Source: Planctomycetota bacterium (GTDB lineage: Bacteria > Planctomycetota > J058 > JAJDCQ01). Taken from it: 64,000 bases of DNA. The notes beneath the pieces were generated by a model. That model did not search any database. It was not told the origin of the DNA and was given only the letters and a program-made list of their open reading frames with translations. Shown here one piece after another: positions 49,717 through 58,207 of the stretch (the first letter of the stretch is position 1; each line of letters starts with the position of its first letter). The position numbers were made by a program, and so were the translations under genes. Location: the NCBI GenBank assembly GCA_029260755.1, contig JAJDCQ010000070.1:1-64000 (forward strand), in the 5' to 3' direction.

Positions 49717-50724
49717 CTAGTCGCCGTCGGGCGCCGTCGGCTTGCCCCGGACGAACGCGAGGCGCGCCTCGACCCAGCGGGCCTCGCGCTCGAGGCCATG
49801 CTCGGCGTAGGCGCGGGCGAGCTTCTCGTAGCGGGTGGCCACGTCGAAGTCGATCGCCTCGTGGAGCTTTCGCAGGCACATCGGGCAGAGATGGACCTCG
49901 CGCGAGTCGCTCTCGGCGAGGTTGTTCGAGCCGTTCATGACGCATCGGAAGTAGATGCAATGATGGATGCCGAACATGTGGCCCGTCTCGTGGACGACGA
50001 CGCTCAGGCTCCGCCGGAGCAAGACGATCCGGTAGTCCTCCCCCCGGCGCCCGCCGAAGAACGTCGGGTCGTAGCGGGCGAAGCTGAACACGCCGGCGCG
50101 CTCGCGGAGCGACGCCTCGCCGAAGACGTAGTTCCAGCTCGGGTCGGGATAGAGGTCCTCCATCGTGACGGCGAGGACGCAGAAGGCGTCCTCGGGCGTG
50201 TCCGCCTTCAGGAGGTCGAGGATGTCGCGGGTGAGGAGCTGCTTCTTCTCCGTGTGCGGGTTGATCCGCTCGGTGATCTTCGCGCCGTCGAGGGGCCGCG
50301 CCGGCGGGACGGAGACCTCCAGCCCGAAGAACGCGCCCGCCAGCGCCTCGAGCGTCGGCAGCGACGGGCTCCGGTCGGCCTCGAACGCGCCGAGCGGCTG
50401 GACGTAGAGCTTGCTCCGCCGCCCGTCCGGCTCGTTGCGGGGAGCCGTGGCGAAGTCGTCGAACGTCTGGCCCGACTCCTCATGGTTGGCGAGCCAGTCC
50501 GAAGGCCCCGGCTTCGGGATCGCCTCGAAGTGCGTCGCCGGATCGAACGCCCGGCGCAGGACCGGCGAGAGCTCGCCCGTGTCCCCGATCGCCGCGATGC
50601 GCGCCGCGGGCCCGGGCGGCTCGAAGTCGCCTGGCGTGGCCGGGGCGGTGCGAAGCAGCAGCGTGGCCAGCACGGCCGAGGCGAGGACGAGGAGGGTGGT
50701 CGCCATCAGGAACGTCGGTCTCAT
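49717..50724 (-). CDS. Archaemetzincin-type zinc metalloprotease, membrane-anchored or secreted
   Basis: A 335-residue protease. HETGHMFGIHHC (His245, Glu246, His249, His255) and the Cys set CIYFRCVM ... CPMC (Cys256, 261, 280, 283) match the archaemetzincin signature of a catalytic zinc plus a four-cysteine structural zinc. A hydrophobic N-terminus (TFLMATTLLVLASAVLATLLL) makes it exported or anchored, unlike most family members, which are cytosolic. The ATG at 50724 has GGGGGG upstream. It heads the operon with the WD40 kinase. Confidence 0.92.
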   Translation of the reverse strand: MRPTFLMATTLLVLASAVLATLLLRTAPATPGDFEPPGPAARIAAIGDTGELSPVLRRAFDPATHFEAIPKPGPSDWLANHEESGQTFDDFATAPRNEPDGRRSKLYVQPLGAFEADRSPSLPTLEALAGAFFGLEVSVPPARPLDGAKITERINPHTEKKQLLTRDILDLLKADTPEDAFCVLAVTMEDLYPDPSWNYVFGEASLRERAGVFSFARYDPTFFGGRRGEDYRIVLLRRSLSVVVHETGHMFGIHHCIYFRCVMNGSNNLAESDSREVHLCPMCLRKLHEAIDFDVATRYEKLARAYAEHGLEREARWVEARLAFVRGKPTAPDGD

Positions 50725-50913
50725 GGTCACCCCCCCGGGGCGAGCGGTTCGCGCGAACGTCACGATGCTCGGAGTATCGTTCGTCGAGCCTCGAATCTCT
50801 ACAGCCCGCGCTGGAGTCGTCCTCGCGGAGTCGCGACCGGAGCTTCCGGCGCAGACGCTCGTAACGACGTGTCTCCGGCGGATCGCCCGGGCGATCTCGA
50901 ACGCGGCGCGAGC

Positions 50914-50919
50914 TAGACT
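50914..50919 (+). promoter_or_regulatory. TAGACT -10 box of the CHAT gene, leaderless arrangement
   Basis: TAGACT ends 6 nt before the GTG at 50926. The same hexamer precedes the kinase at 25800. Confidence 0.45.
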
Positions 50920-50925
50920 GGCGGT

Positions 50926-53900
50926 GTGTCCGCAACGCGCTCGCGACTCGCCCCCCTTCTCCTGCTCGCGCTGCTCATCGCAGCGATCGGGTCGTCGCGC
51001 GCCGTCTCGGCCCAGGATGCCCCTTCCGGTGTCGAGCGAGCCACCGCGCTCCTCGGCGAGTGCAAGGAGCGGATGCGGCGCGGGGAGGAGCGCGAGGCGC
51101 TTCCGCTGGCGAGGCGAGCTCTCGAGATCCTCGAGGCCGAGCGCGGCCCGGATCACGTCGACACCTCCGGCGCGACGCACATCCTCGCACGAATCTACCT
51201 CGGCCTGAAGCGGTTCGACGCGGCCGTGCCCCTCCTGCAGCGGACGGCGCGGATCCTGACGCGAGCGTTCGGTCCTGATGACGCCCGGGTCGGGTCGGCT
51301 CACGGAAACCTCGCCAGGGCGTTCGGTGGGCTGGGGCGCTACGACGACGCGGTCCGCGAGTTCGGCGTCTGCGTCACGATCTACGAGCGGGCGCTCGGCC
51401 CATCCAGCCCTCACCTCGCCGGAGCGCTTCAGGGGCAGGCGAGTCTGCTCAATACGATGGGCCGCAACGCCGAGGCTCTGCCCATCGTCGAGCGGGCGAT
51501 CGAGATCGCCGAAGCGACGTCCGGTGAGGCGACCTCCCGATACGCGCTTCCCCCGCTCGTGGTGACGAGAGCTCAGATTCGTGGGCGACTCGGTCTGTAC
51601 GCCGCGGCACGAGCCGATTACGAGCGCGCCCGGACCCTCTATGAGGAGGTGTACGGGAAGCGTCACCCACAGCTCGCCGTCCTGCTGAGTCAGTACGCCC
51701 TCTTCGTTCGCGAGCGAGGCGATCCGGAAGCCGCGCTGCGGCTCCTCGAGATCTCGCGAGGGATTCGCGCCGAGCGCTACGGTGAAGACTCGGTCCAGGT
51801 CGCGACCGACCTCGTCAACATCTCGATGTGCCGACGCAACCTCGAGAACGGACCGGACGAGGTCATGGCGCTTCTCGAAAGAGCGTTCGCGATCCAGCAG
51901 GCCGCCTTCGGCGACGATCATCCCGACGTGGCCAACACTCGCCTGAACATGGCGGATCTTCTCCTCGACGCTGGCGAGCCGGCGAAAGCGCGCGGCCACG
52001 CGATGGCGGCGGCTCGCGCGTTCGAGCGTCAGCTGGCGCCGGATGCTCCGCGGCTCGTCGAGGGCCTGAGCGCGGCGGCGGCCTGTCATCGCCGCCTCGG
52101 CGAGCTCGACGAGGCGGCGGCCCTGTATCGTCGCATCCTCGCCCTACGGGAGGCGGCCGTCGGGCCTGACCATCCTGCGCTGGTGCCGACGCTCCAGAAT
52201 CTCGCGTGGATCGTTCGCCACCGCGAGGACGACATCCCGGGCGCGGTCCAGCTGATGCGCCGATCGCTCGACATCACGTTCGAGGACACCAAGCGCCAGC
52301 TCGCCGCGACGTCGCCGGCCGAGCGCCTCCTGTACATGCGCCTGACGCAGGCGCGGCTCGACAACTGGCTCGCCTTCTGCGTCAACTCGAAGACCAACGC
52401 CTACGAGCAAGCCCTGCGGTTCAAGGGGCTCGTCGGACGGTCGACCGCCCTCGAGAAGCACGCCCTTCGGTCGGCCGACCCGAAGACCCGCGTCGTCCTC
52501 GACTCGCTCCGCGACGCGACGACCGAGCTCGCGACCATCTCGCAGTCGCCGGCGACCGACTCGCGTCGCCGCGCCCTGTGGCGGGCGTCGCTCGCTCGAG
52601 CGGCGGCGAGGGTCGACGAGCTGACGCTCGAGCTCGCCCGCGTCTCGTCGGAGCTCGCCGAGGTCCAGAGCCGCCTCGATCTCGGCTTCGAGGATGTCCG
52701 GGACGCGCTCGGGCCGGGTGAGGCGCTCGTCGACTTCGCTCGAGTGCGCGATGAGATCTACCTCGCCTGGGTCGTGCTGCCGGGCGCGCGGGAGGCGAAG
52801 CAGATCGTCCTCGGTAGGACCGCCGATGTCGATGCGGCCGCCGAGGGCTTCCGCGCGGCCGTGCTCGAGGCGACGGAGCCCGACGAGCAGCGCCTCCGCG
52901 ATGCCGGGGCGAGGGTGCGCGAGGTGCTGTGGAGCCGTCTCGAGGAGGCGGTCGGCGACGCTCACACCGTCTACCTCGTTCCCGACGGCGCGCTCGGCGC
53001 TGTTCCGTTCGCGGCGATCCCGCGTTCGGATGGACGCGCGCTGGTCGAGTCCCACCTCCTCGCGTGGCTCGAGACGGCTCAGGCGATCGTTCCGAGGAAG
53101 CGATCGTCGAAGGTCGCGGAGGGCGCGCTGATCGTCGGGGCTGTCGACTATGGTCCGCCGGCGAGTGGCGGTTCGATGCTGTTCGGGCCGCTGAAGGCGA
53201 CCGGTCCCGAGCTCGATGGCATCGTCGAGCGACTTCGGCGTGGAGGAGAGGACAAGGCGATCGCCCTTCGGGGCGCCCAGGCGACCGAAGCCCGCTTCCG
53301 CGAGCTCGCGCCAGGAAGGCGGATCCTCCATCTTGCCACCCACGGGTTCGTTCGTCACGACCTGTCGAGCGCTCTCGAGAAGCGCTCCGAACGGGACGAC
53401 CGTCTCGTCGCACCCGAGCTGCGACGATTCCTCTCCGGGATGGACCCGATGGTGCTCGCCGGCGTCGCTCTGGCCGACGCGAACCGCGCCGCGGCCGTGT
53501 CGGGGACGGACGGGCTGCTGACCGCGCTCGAGGTCTCGACCCTCTCGCTGGACGGGGTCGAGCTCGTCACGCTGTCGGCGTGCGACACGGCGCGCGGGAC
53601 GGTGCGCGCTGGTGAGGGGGTGATGGGGCTCGTCCGCGGCTTCCGCGAGGCCGGCGCCGGCAGCGTCGTCGCCAGTCTGTGGCCGGTCGCCGACGAGGCG
53701 ACCAAGCGTCTCATGATCCGCTTCTACGCCGAGCTGGACGAGGGGCGCTCGGTGCCCGAGGCGCTCCGGGCGGCGGCCCTCGCGCTGCGCGACGTGGACG
53801 GGAGGGAGACGGTCAAGGTGCTCGACCCGAAGGCCAGCAAGGCCGCCGGCCGGTTGGTCGCGCGCGAGCTTCGCCTCTTCGCCCTCCCGAGACAGTGGGC

Positions 53901-54726
53901 GGCGTTCATCGCCGTTGGGCCGGTTCGTCGTCGCGGCGGTGATGGGGCGCCGCGGCTGCAGGTCGGCGGGCGCGCGACGCCGTCGCCGAGCGCGGTCGTG
54001 GAGAGCTCGCTCTCGGCGCCCGAGCGGGCGGCCGCCGACGCGGCCCGGGCGCTGTTCCGGGCTGCCCTCCAGAAGAGCCTCGCCGGCGATCGGCGCGGCG
54101 CGAGCGAGGGCTACCGCGAGGCGATTCGCCGGGCGCCTCGAGGGGCGTATCCGAACGCGTCGGTCAACCTGGGCTTCCTGCGTCTCGAGCTCGGCGAGCC
54201 CGAAGGGGCGCTCGAGGACTTCGAGACGGCGCTTCGCTACTTCCCCGACTATCCCGAGGCGTGGCTCGGGCGAGCTCGCGCGGTCGCGGTTCTGGACCGT
54301 GGCGGGGAGGAGCTCGCTCTTCGCTGCGTCGAGCGCAGCCTGGAGCTCGATCCGGATCTCGTCGGCGCGCTCTGCTTCCGGGCGGAGCGGCTCGCATCGC
54401 GCCGTCCCGCCGACGCTCTCCGTGACGCGAATCGGGCCGCGACGCTTGCGCCGACCCGATCGGTCGTCCACATCGCCCGAGCGAGAGCTCTCTGCGGGTC
54501 GCGGCGACCGAAGGAGGGGCTGGAGGCGGCGGCGCGCGCGATCGAGATCGACCCTGGGTCTTGGCGGGCCTGGATGGCGAAGGGCACCGCGCGGCGCGAT
54601 CTCGGCGACCTCCCCGGCGCGGCGGCCGACTTCCGTCGAGCGCTCGAGGGTGCCGGGACGGGGGAGATCTCCGAGGGGACTCGGCGCGAGGTCGAGGCGT
54701 TCATCCGGGTGAACGGAGGACGCTGA
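50926..54726 (+). CDS. Secreted TPR-CHAT caspase-like protease
   Basis: A 1266-residue protein. A signal peptide (LAPLLLLALLIAAIGSSRAV) is followed by kinesin-light-chain-like TPRs (about 40-480), a helical linker, a CHAT domain (about 590-1010) and a second TPR block (about 1040-1260). The catalytic dyad is ATHGF (His806) and LSACDTARG (Cys886), with the usual late motif VVASLWPVADEAT. CHAT proteins are separase/caspase-like cysteine proteases. Export and TPRs on both sides are notable. There is no CRISPR gene here, so Craspase is excluded. It is divergent from archaemetzincin with 201 bp between. Confidence 0.93.
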   Translation: MSATRSRLAPLLLLALLIAAIGSSRAVSAQDAPSGVERATALLGECKERMRRGEEREALPLARRALEILEAERGPDHVDTSGATHILARIYLGLKRFDAAVPLLQRTARILTRAFGPDDARVGSAHGNLARAFGGLGRYDDAVREFGVCVTIYERALGPSSPHLAGALQGQASLLNTMGRNAEALPIVERAIEIAEATSGEATSRYALPPLVVTRAQIRGRLGLYAAARADYERARTLYEEVYGKRHPQLAVLLSQYALFVRERGDPEAALRLLEISRGIRAERYGEDSVQVATDLVNISMCRRNLENGPDEVMALLERAFAIQQAAFGDDHPDVANTRLNMADLLLDAGEPAKARGHAMAAARAFERQLAPDAPRLVEGLSAAAACHRRLGELDEAAALYRRILALREAAVGPDHPALVPTLQNLAWIVRHREDDIPGAVQLMRRSLDITFEDTKRQLAATSPAERLLYMRLTQARLDNWLAFCVNSKTNAYEQALRFKGLVGRSTALEKHALRSADPKTRVVLDSLRDATTELATISQSPATDSRRRALWRASLARAAARVDELTLELARVSSELAEVQSRLDLGFEDVRDALGPGEALVDFARVRDEIYLAWVVLPGAREAKQIVLGRTADVDAAAEGFRAAVLEATEPDEQRLRDAGARVREVLWSRLEEAVGDAHTVYLVPDGALGAVPFAAIPRSDGRALVESHLLAWLETAQAIVPRKRSSKVAEGALIVGAVDYGPPASGGSMLFGPLKATGPELDGIVERLRRGGEDKAIALRGAQATEARFRELAPGRRILHLATHGFVRHDLSSALEKRSERDDRLVAPELRRFLSGMDPMVLAGVALADANRAAAVSGTDGLLTALEVSTLSLDGVELVTLSACDTARGTVRAGEGVMGLVRGFREAGAGSVVASLWPVADEATKRLMIRFYAELDEGRSVPEALRAAALALRDVDGRETVKVLDPKASKAAGRLVARELRLFALPRQWAAFIAVGPVRRRGGDGAPRLQVGGRATPSPSAVVESSLSAPERAAADAARALFRAALQKSLAGDRRGASEGYREAIRRAPRGAYPNASVNLGFLRLELGEPEGALEDFETALRYFPDYPEAWLGRARAVAVLDRGGEELALRCVERSLELDPDLVGALCFRAERLASRRPADALRDANRAATLAPTRSVVHIARARALCGSRRPKEGLEAAARAIEIDPGSWRAWMAKGTARRDLGDLPGAAADFRRALEGAGTGEISEGTRREVEAFIRVNGGR

Positions 54727-54748
54727 CGGAACCCGGGCGCTCGCGACC

Positions 54749-56932
54749 TCAGCGACCGGCGCGCTCGCGCAGGGCGACCACCTTCGCGTGCCAGTCGCGC
54801 CAGATCGGCGTCGGCTCGACCGCCTCGAGCTCGATCGATCGGGCGAAGTCCGCGTCGGCGCCGGGACGCTTCTCCCTCGCTCGGGCCTCTCCGCGGCGGA
54901 AGAAGACGTAGGCGTCGTCCGGAGCGTCCGCCGCGGCGCGCTCGAGCTCGGCGAACGCCTCGTCGGTGCGCCCCTCGCCAAGGAGGACGCGCGCGAGGCC
55001 GGCCCGGGCGCGCCCGTAGTCGGGGAAGGCGCGGAGCGCCGTCTCGAAGTCGGCGCGTGCGCCCGCGAGGTCGTCTCGCCGGATCCGCACGTCGCCGCGG
55101 AAGAAGTGGGACCAGAGGTCGGGGCGCGCCGTGGAGATCTCGATGGCGCGGCCGAGCCAGCGCTCGGCCTGCTCCAGATCGTCGAGCGCGGCGAGGGCCC
55201 GTCCGCGGAAGAAGCAGGAGCTCGTCTCGTGCCTCCCCGGGGACATGCGTTCCAGCACGCGGGAAAACACCGTCTCCGACTCGCGCCATCGGCCGAGGTC
55301 GCAGAGGATCTTGCCTTCGACGACGTGCGCATCGACCCAATCCGGGAGCAGCGTCCGAGCCTGGACCGCGTCCAGGAGAGCCTCCTCCGGCAGACCGAGG
55401 TGCCGCTTGGTCTTCGCGCGGTTGATCCACGCCATCGGCAGCCTCGGCGACCGCCGGATCGCCTCGTCGTAGTCCTCGAGCGCCCCTCTTCGGTCGCCCG
55501 CCTTTCCGCGGCAGACGCCGCGGTTCATGTATTGCTTTCCCGTCGGGCGAAGCTCGATCACGCGTCCGTACGCGATCACGCCGTGGCGGAACGCGCCGAT
55601 GCCGTGAAGCCAGTCAGCGGTCCGGCAATGGAGGGCGTAGTCGTCGGAGTAGGCCTTCAGCGCGGCGATCGCGTCGTCGCCCGCGCCTTCGGGGTCACCC
55701 TGCTCGGCCCGGATCTGGGCCCGGAACAGACGGACGTCGGCGTTGGACGGCTCGAGGGCGACGGCCGCGTCGAGGTCGGTCAGCGCGCCGTTCGGGTCGC
55801 CGGCGGTTCGCCGGACGCCCGCGCGTCGCAGCAGCAGCTCGGCGACGCCGGGGAAGAGCCGAATGGCCTCGCCGAGCGTGGCGACGGCGCCGCGGAAGTC
55901 ACGGCGGGCGTACTGGGCCTCGGCTTTCGCGACGAGCCGGACGAGCTCGGGGGGCGGCCGTCCATCGAGCGGGGCCGGAGCCTGGGCGGTCGGAGCCTCG
56001 GCCCGCGGTGGCCCGGGCGGAGGCTCGGGCGGGAGCGAGGTGGGTGTCGCTCCGGCGGCTCCTGGGCCGGCGCGCGGGTCGGCGGACTCGGCTGCGCCGG
56101 CGGACTCGGCGAGCGGGAAGGCAACGGGCGTGGGCTCCGTCGGTTCCTCGGCCGTCGGAACGGTCTCCTCGATCGCGGGCGGGTCGTCCGATCGTTCCTC
56201 GGTCTCGGCGGTCGCGGTGGAGATCTCGGCGGGCGTGGCCTGCGGGCTGCTGCCGCGGTCCTCCGAAGATCCCTCGCCGCCGAGGAAGAGGAGCGCGGCG
56301 ATGACGAGGAGCAGGAGTCCGCCGGCGCCGCCGGCGGCGATCCAGGTCGGAGACGTGGAGCGTCGACCGGGATCGAACGATCCGGACGTGGCGGCGACCC
56401 GGCGCTGGCTCGACGTGCGGCGAGCGCGCGGAGCGCGCGGAGCGCGCCGCGAGCTCCGGCGTCGGGCGGCGCGCGTCCCGCTCGAGCTCGGCGCGTCGTC
56501 GTCGCCGCGAGGCGAAGGGCTCATCTGCCGTGAGCCGGAGTCCACGAGGCGGGGAGCCGTCGCGATCGCGTCCGACGCCGTCGGCGGCGGCGGAGCCGAA
56601 GCCGAAACCGGAGGGGGTGGCGGCGGGTCCCGGTCGAGCGGCGGGGAGCCGCGCCAGGGCGCCGGCGGGGCAAACGCGGCGGCCGGAGGAGGCGGAGGCG
56701 GAGGCGGAGGCGGAGGCGGAGGCGGAGGCGGAGGCGGCGCGGCTGGCGACGGGGCGGGCCCGTGCCGGGGCGGGTGCGGCGGGAGGTAGCGGGGGCGGGG
56801 CGGTCGTGGAAGTGGGGGCGGGGCCGCCGGCTGCCACGCGCTGCCCGTCGCGGCGAACGGCTGGCCACAGCGCCCACACGCGAGCCCCGGCGGGCTAGGG
56901 AGAGGTTGGCCGCATCGGAGACAGTTCGACAC
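54749..56932 (-). CDS. Zinc-ribbon, proline-rich, membrane-anchored TPR protein
   Basis: A 727-residue protein. A zinc ribbon (NCLRCGQP and CGRCGQP, Cys4, 7, 19, 22) is followed by a very Pro-rich region with 18 or so consecutive prolines, a basic stretch, a membrane helix (about 197-218), an acidic linker and a C-terminal TPR domain (about 320-720; for example RGVCRGKAGDRRGALEDYDE). It has the same ribbon-linker-helix plan as the kinase at 37943, without the kinase domain. The GTG at 56932 is chosen because it opens the ribbon and lies 7 nt after a TATACT box. It converges on the CHAT gene, 22 bp apart. Confidence 0.86.
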   Translation of the reverse strand: MSNCLRCGQPLPSPPGLACGRCGQPFAATGSAWQPAAPPPLPRPPRPRYLPPHPPRHGPAPSPAAPPPPPPPPPPPPPPPPPPAAAFAPPAPWRGSPPLDRDPPPPPPVSASAPPPPTASDAIATAPRLVDSGSRQMSPSPRGDDDAPSSSGTRAARRRSSRRAPRAPRARRTSSQRRVAATSGSFDPGRRSTSPTWIAAGGAGGLLLLVIAALLFLGGEGSSEDRGSSPQATPAEISTATAETEERSDDPPAIEETVPTAEEPTEPTPVAFPLAESAGAAESADPRAGPGAAGATPTSLPPEPPPGPPRAEAPTAQAPAPLDGRPPPELVRLVAKAEAQYARRDFRGAVATLGEAIRLFPGVAELLLRRAGVRRTAGDPNGALTDLDAAVALEPSNADVRLFRAQIRAEQGDPEGAGDDAIAALKAYSDDYALHCRTADWLHGIGAFRHGVIAYGRVIELRPTGKQYMNRGVCRGKAGDRRGALEDYDEAIRRSPRLPMAWINRAKTKRHLGLPEEALLDAVQARTLLPDWVDAHVVEGKILCDLGRWRESETVFSRVLERMSPGRHETSSCFFRGRALAALDDLEQAERWLGRAIEISTARPDLWSHFFRGDVRIRRDDLAGARADFETALRAFPDYGRARAGLARVLLGEGRTDEAFAELERAAADAPDDAYVFFRRGEARAREKRPGADADFARSIELEAVEPTPIWRDWHAKVVALRERAGR
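56685..56741. repeat. GGAGGC hexamer tract (poly-proline codons)
   Basis: About nine GGAGGC units encode the poly-proline run of the zinc-ribbon TPR protein. Likely length-variable. Confidence 0.75.
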
Positions 56933-56939
56933 CGACCGG

Positions 56940-56945
56940 AGTATA
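56940..56945 (-). promoter_or_regulatory. TATACT -10 box of the zinc-ribbon TPR gene, leaderless arrangement
   Basis: On the minus strand TATACT (5 of 6) ends 7 nt before the GTG at 56932. Confidence 0.5.
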
Positions 56946-57048
56946 GCGCACCGAAGGACGGCCACGAATCGAGCGGTGACCGAGGGCGACTCCCCGACTC
57001 CCTCCTTGTGCGCAGGAGTTGCTCACGAGGCTCGACTCGCCGTAGCCA

Positions 57049-57122
57049 TGGGCCCCGTGGGATTCGAACCCACGACCTGACGGATTATGAGTCCGCTGCT
57101 CTGACCGCTGAGCTAGAGGCCC
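57049..57122 (-). tRNA. tRNA with CAT anticodon, probably tRNA-Ile2 (lysidine type)
   Basis: A 74-nt cloverleaf: acceptor GGGCCTC/GGGGCCC with one G-U, D-arm AGCTCAGCGGTCAGAGC, anticodon loop CTCATAA on stem GCGGA/TCCGT, and T-arm GTGGGTTCGAATCCCAC. The discriminator is A and CCA is not encoded. The ACTCATAATC core resembles tRNA-Ile(CAU), which TilS modifies to read AUA, rather than elongator Met; initiator Met is excluded by the paired first acceptor bases. Confidence 0.85.
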
Positions 57123-57128
57123 GGGACG

Positions 57129-57134
57129 AGTTTA
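57129..57134 (-). promoter_or_regulatory. TAAACT -10 box of the tRNA gene
   Basis: On the minus strand TAAACT ends 6 nt before the mature tRNA 5' end. No clear -35. Confidence 0.4.
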
Positions 57135-57167
57135 GCACGAGCCGTCCCTGGGAGGCTGCGGCCGTGC

Positions 57168-57866
57168 TTACGCGCCGCGGAGGCCCGGGCCGCCGTACTT
57201 CGCCGGGAGGTTGCGGTCGGAGAGCCGCTCGGTGTCGCGGCCATTCAGTCGCGCGAACAGCTCCGCGAACCGGATGTCGCTGAATGCGATGTAGAACTCG
57301 TGCTCGCGCCCGCCGCCGCCGAGCGCCCAGGGGCCGATCCAGACGTCCTGGTTCGGCTTGGCGGGCGGCGCGGTCGATCCTGGCGCCTTCGCGAAGTAGT
57401 TCCGGAGCGGCGCCATTCCCGTGAAGCGCGTGACCAGGGTGAGCACGAGCGAGATGATGCTCTGCCGCTCGCGTCGGTGACACGGTCCGCAGACGGGGAT
57501 GGCGAGCTCGATCGTGTGGCTCTCGGAGTCGTGGTCGCCGAAGCCGATCGAGATGCCGGCGTCGTCGTCGCCGCCGCCTCCGTGCTCGTCGCGTTCGCGC
57601 ACGTCGTTCCACGCCTGCTGGATCAGGACCAGCTCGTTCTCGCGCCAGCAGTAGACACAGACCGGCGGCCAGAGATTGCCCTCGTTCCCGACGCCGAGGG
57701 CGACCGCGCGCGGACGCCCGGGCTCCTTGTCGGCGACCTCGTCGTCGAGCGCGGCGAGCGCGTGACCGATCGAGCAGGCGCCGAGCAGCTCGTCGTCGCC
57801 CGCCTTTCCGCAGGGGCAGGTCCCGGTGGTGGGGGTCTCGGGCTCGCTCTGCATCTCCAGGGTCAT
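57168..57866 (-). CDS. Hypothetical protein with CxxC pairs, likely zinc-binding
   Basis: A 232-residue cytoplasmic protein. Cysteine pairs CPC, CVYC and CGPC plus neighbouring His suggest a zinc site; GPCHRRERQSIISLVLTLVT begins a hydrophobic helix. An Asp/Gly/His-rich stretch (DEHGGGGDDDAG) lies between. I do not recognise the family. The ATG at 57866 has GAGGAG just upstream; a GTG at 57977 would add an Arg-rich segment that looks non-coding. It lies 45 bp upstream of the tRNA gene on the same strand. Confidence 0.7.
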   Translation of the reverse strand: MTLEMQSEPETPTTGTCPCGKAGDDELLGACSIGHALAALDDEVADKEPGRPRAVALGVGNEGNLWPPVCVYCWRENELVLIQQAWNDVRERDEHGGGGDDDAGISIGFGDHDSESHTIELAIPVCGPCHRRERQSIISLVLTLVTRFTGMAPLRNYFAKAPGSTAPPAKPNQDVWIGPWALGGGGREHEFYIAFSDIRFAELFARLNGRDTERLSDRNLPAKYGGPGLRGA

Positions 57867-58207
57867 CCGCTCCTCGCTCCGATTCGTCTCCCGGCCCCCG
57901 CTCCGCCGGGCCACGGTCGGAGCAGTCGGCGTGCCGTTGCGCCGGAGCCCGCGGAGCCGCTCGTCGCGGGGCCTCACCCGACCAGGGGTCTGGCGGATGA
58001 CGCTGCGGCCCGGGCGATCACGCCACCATACCAGCGTCGCCCGATCCGATCGAACACCGAACGCCCGGGCGCCGCGGCGACGACGTCTCCCGGCGCTCGC
58101 CGTCTCGGACTTGCCGTCGCCGGCCCCTGGCGCGAGGATGCGCGGTCCGTGCCGAGGACGCCCGACGCCGCCGAGCAGACGAACGCAGCACCCTTCGCGC
58201 CCCGACC
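57867..58207. other. Divergent intergenic region
   Basis: 341 bp between a minus-strand hypothetical and the MFS gene. A TATGGT box with an extended TGG (minus strand, 58025-58030) could serve the hypothetical gene, with a leader of about 150 nt. No small gene or known RNA is seen. Confidence 0.5.

Noticed and set aside
50926..54726. TPR-CHAT as part of a type III-E CRISPR (Craspase) system
   Set aside because: It is exported, has a different TPR arrangement, and no gRAMP or CRISPR array is present.
56685..56741. CRISPR-like short repeats
   Set aside because: They are in-frame GGAGGC codons for poly-proline with no spacers. No CRISPR array or cas gene is seen in the window.
57867..57977. 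N-terminal extension of the CxxC hypothetical from a GTG at 57977
   Set aside because: The added 37 residues are Arg-rich and resemble non-coding GC-rich DNA; the ATG at 57866 has GAGGAG just upstream.
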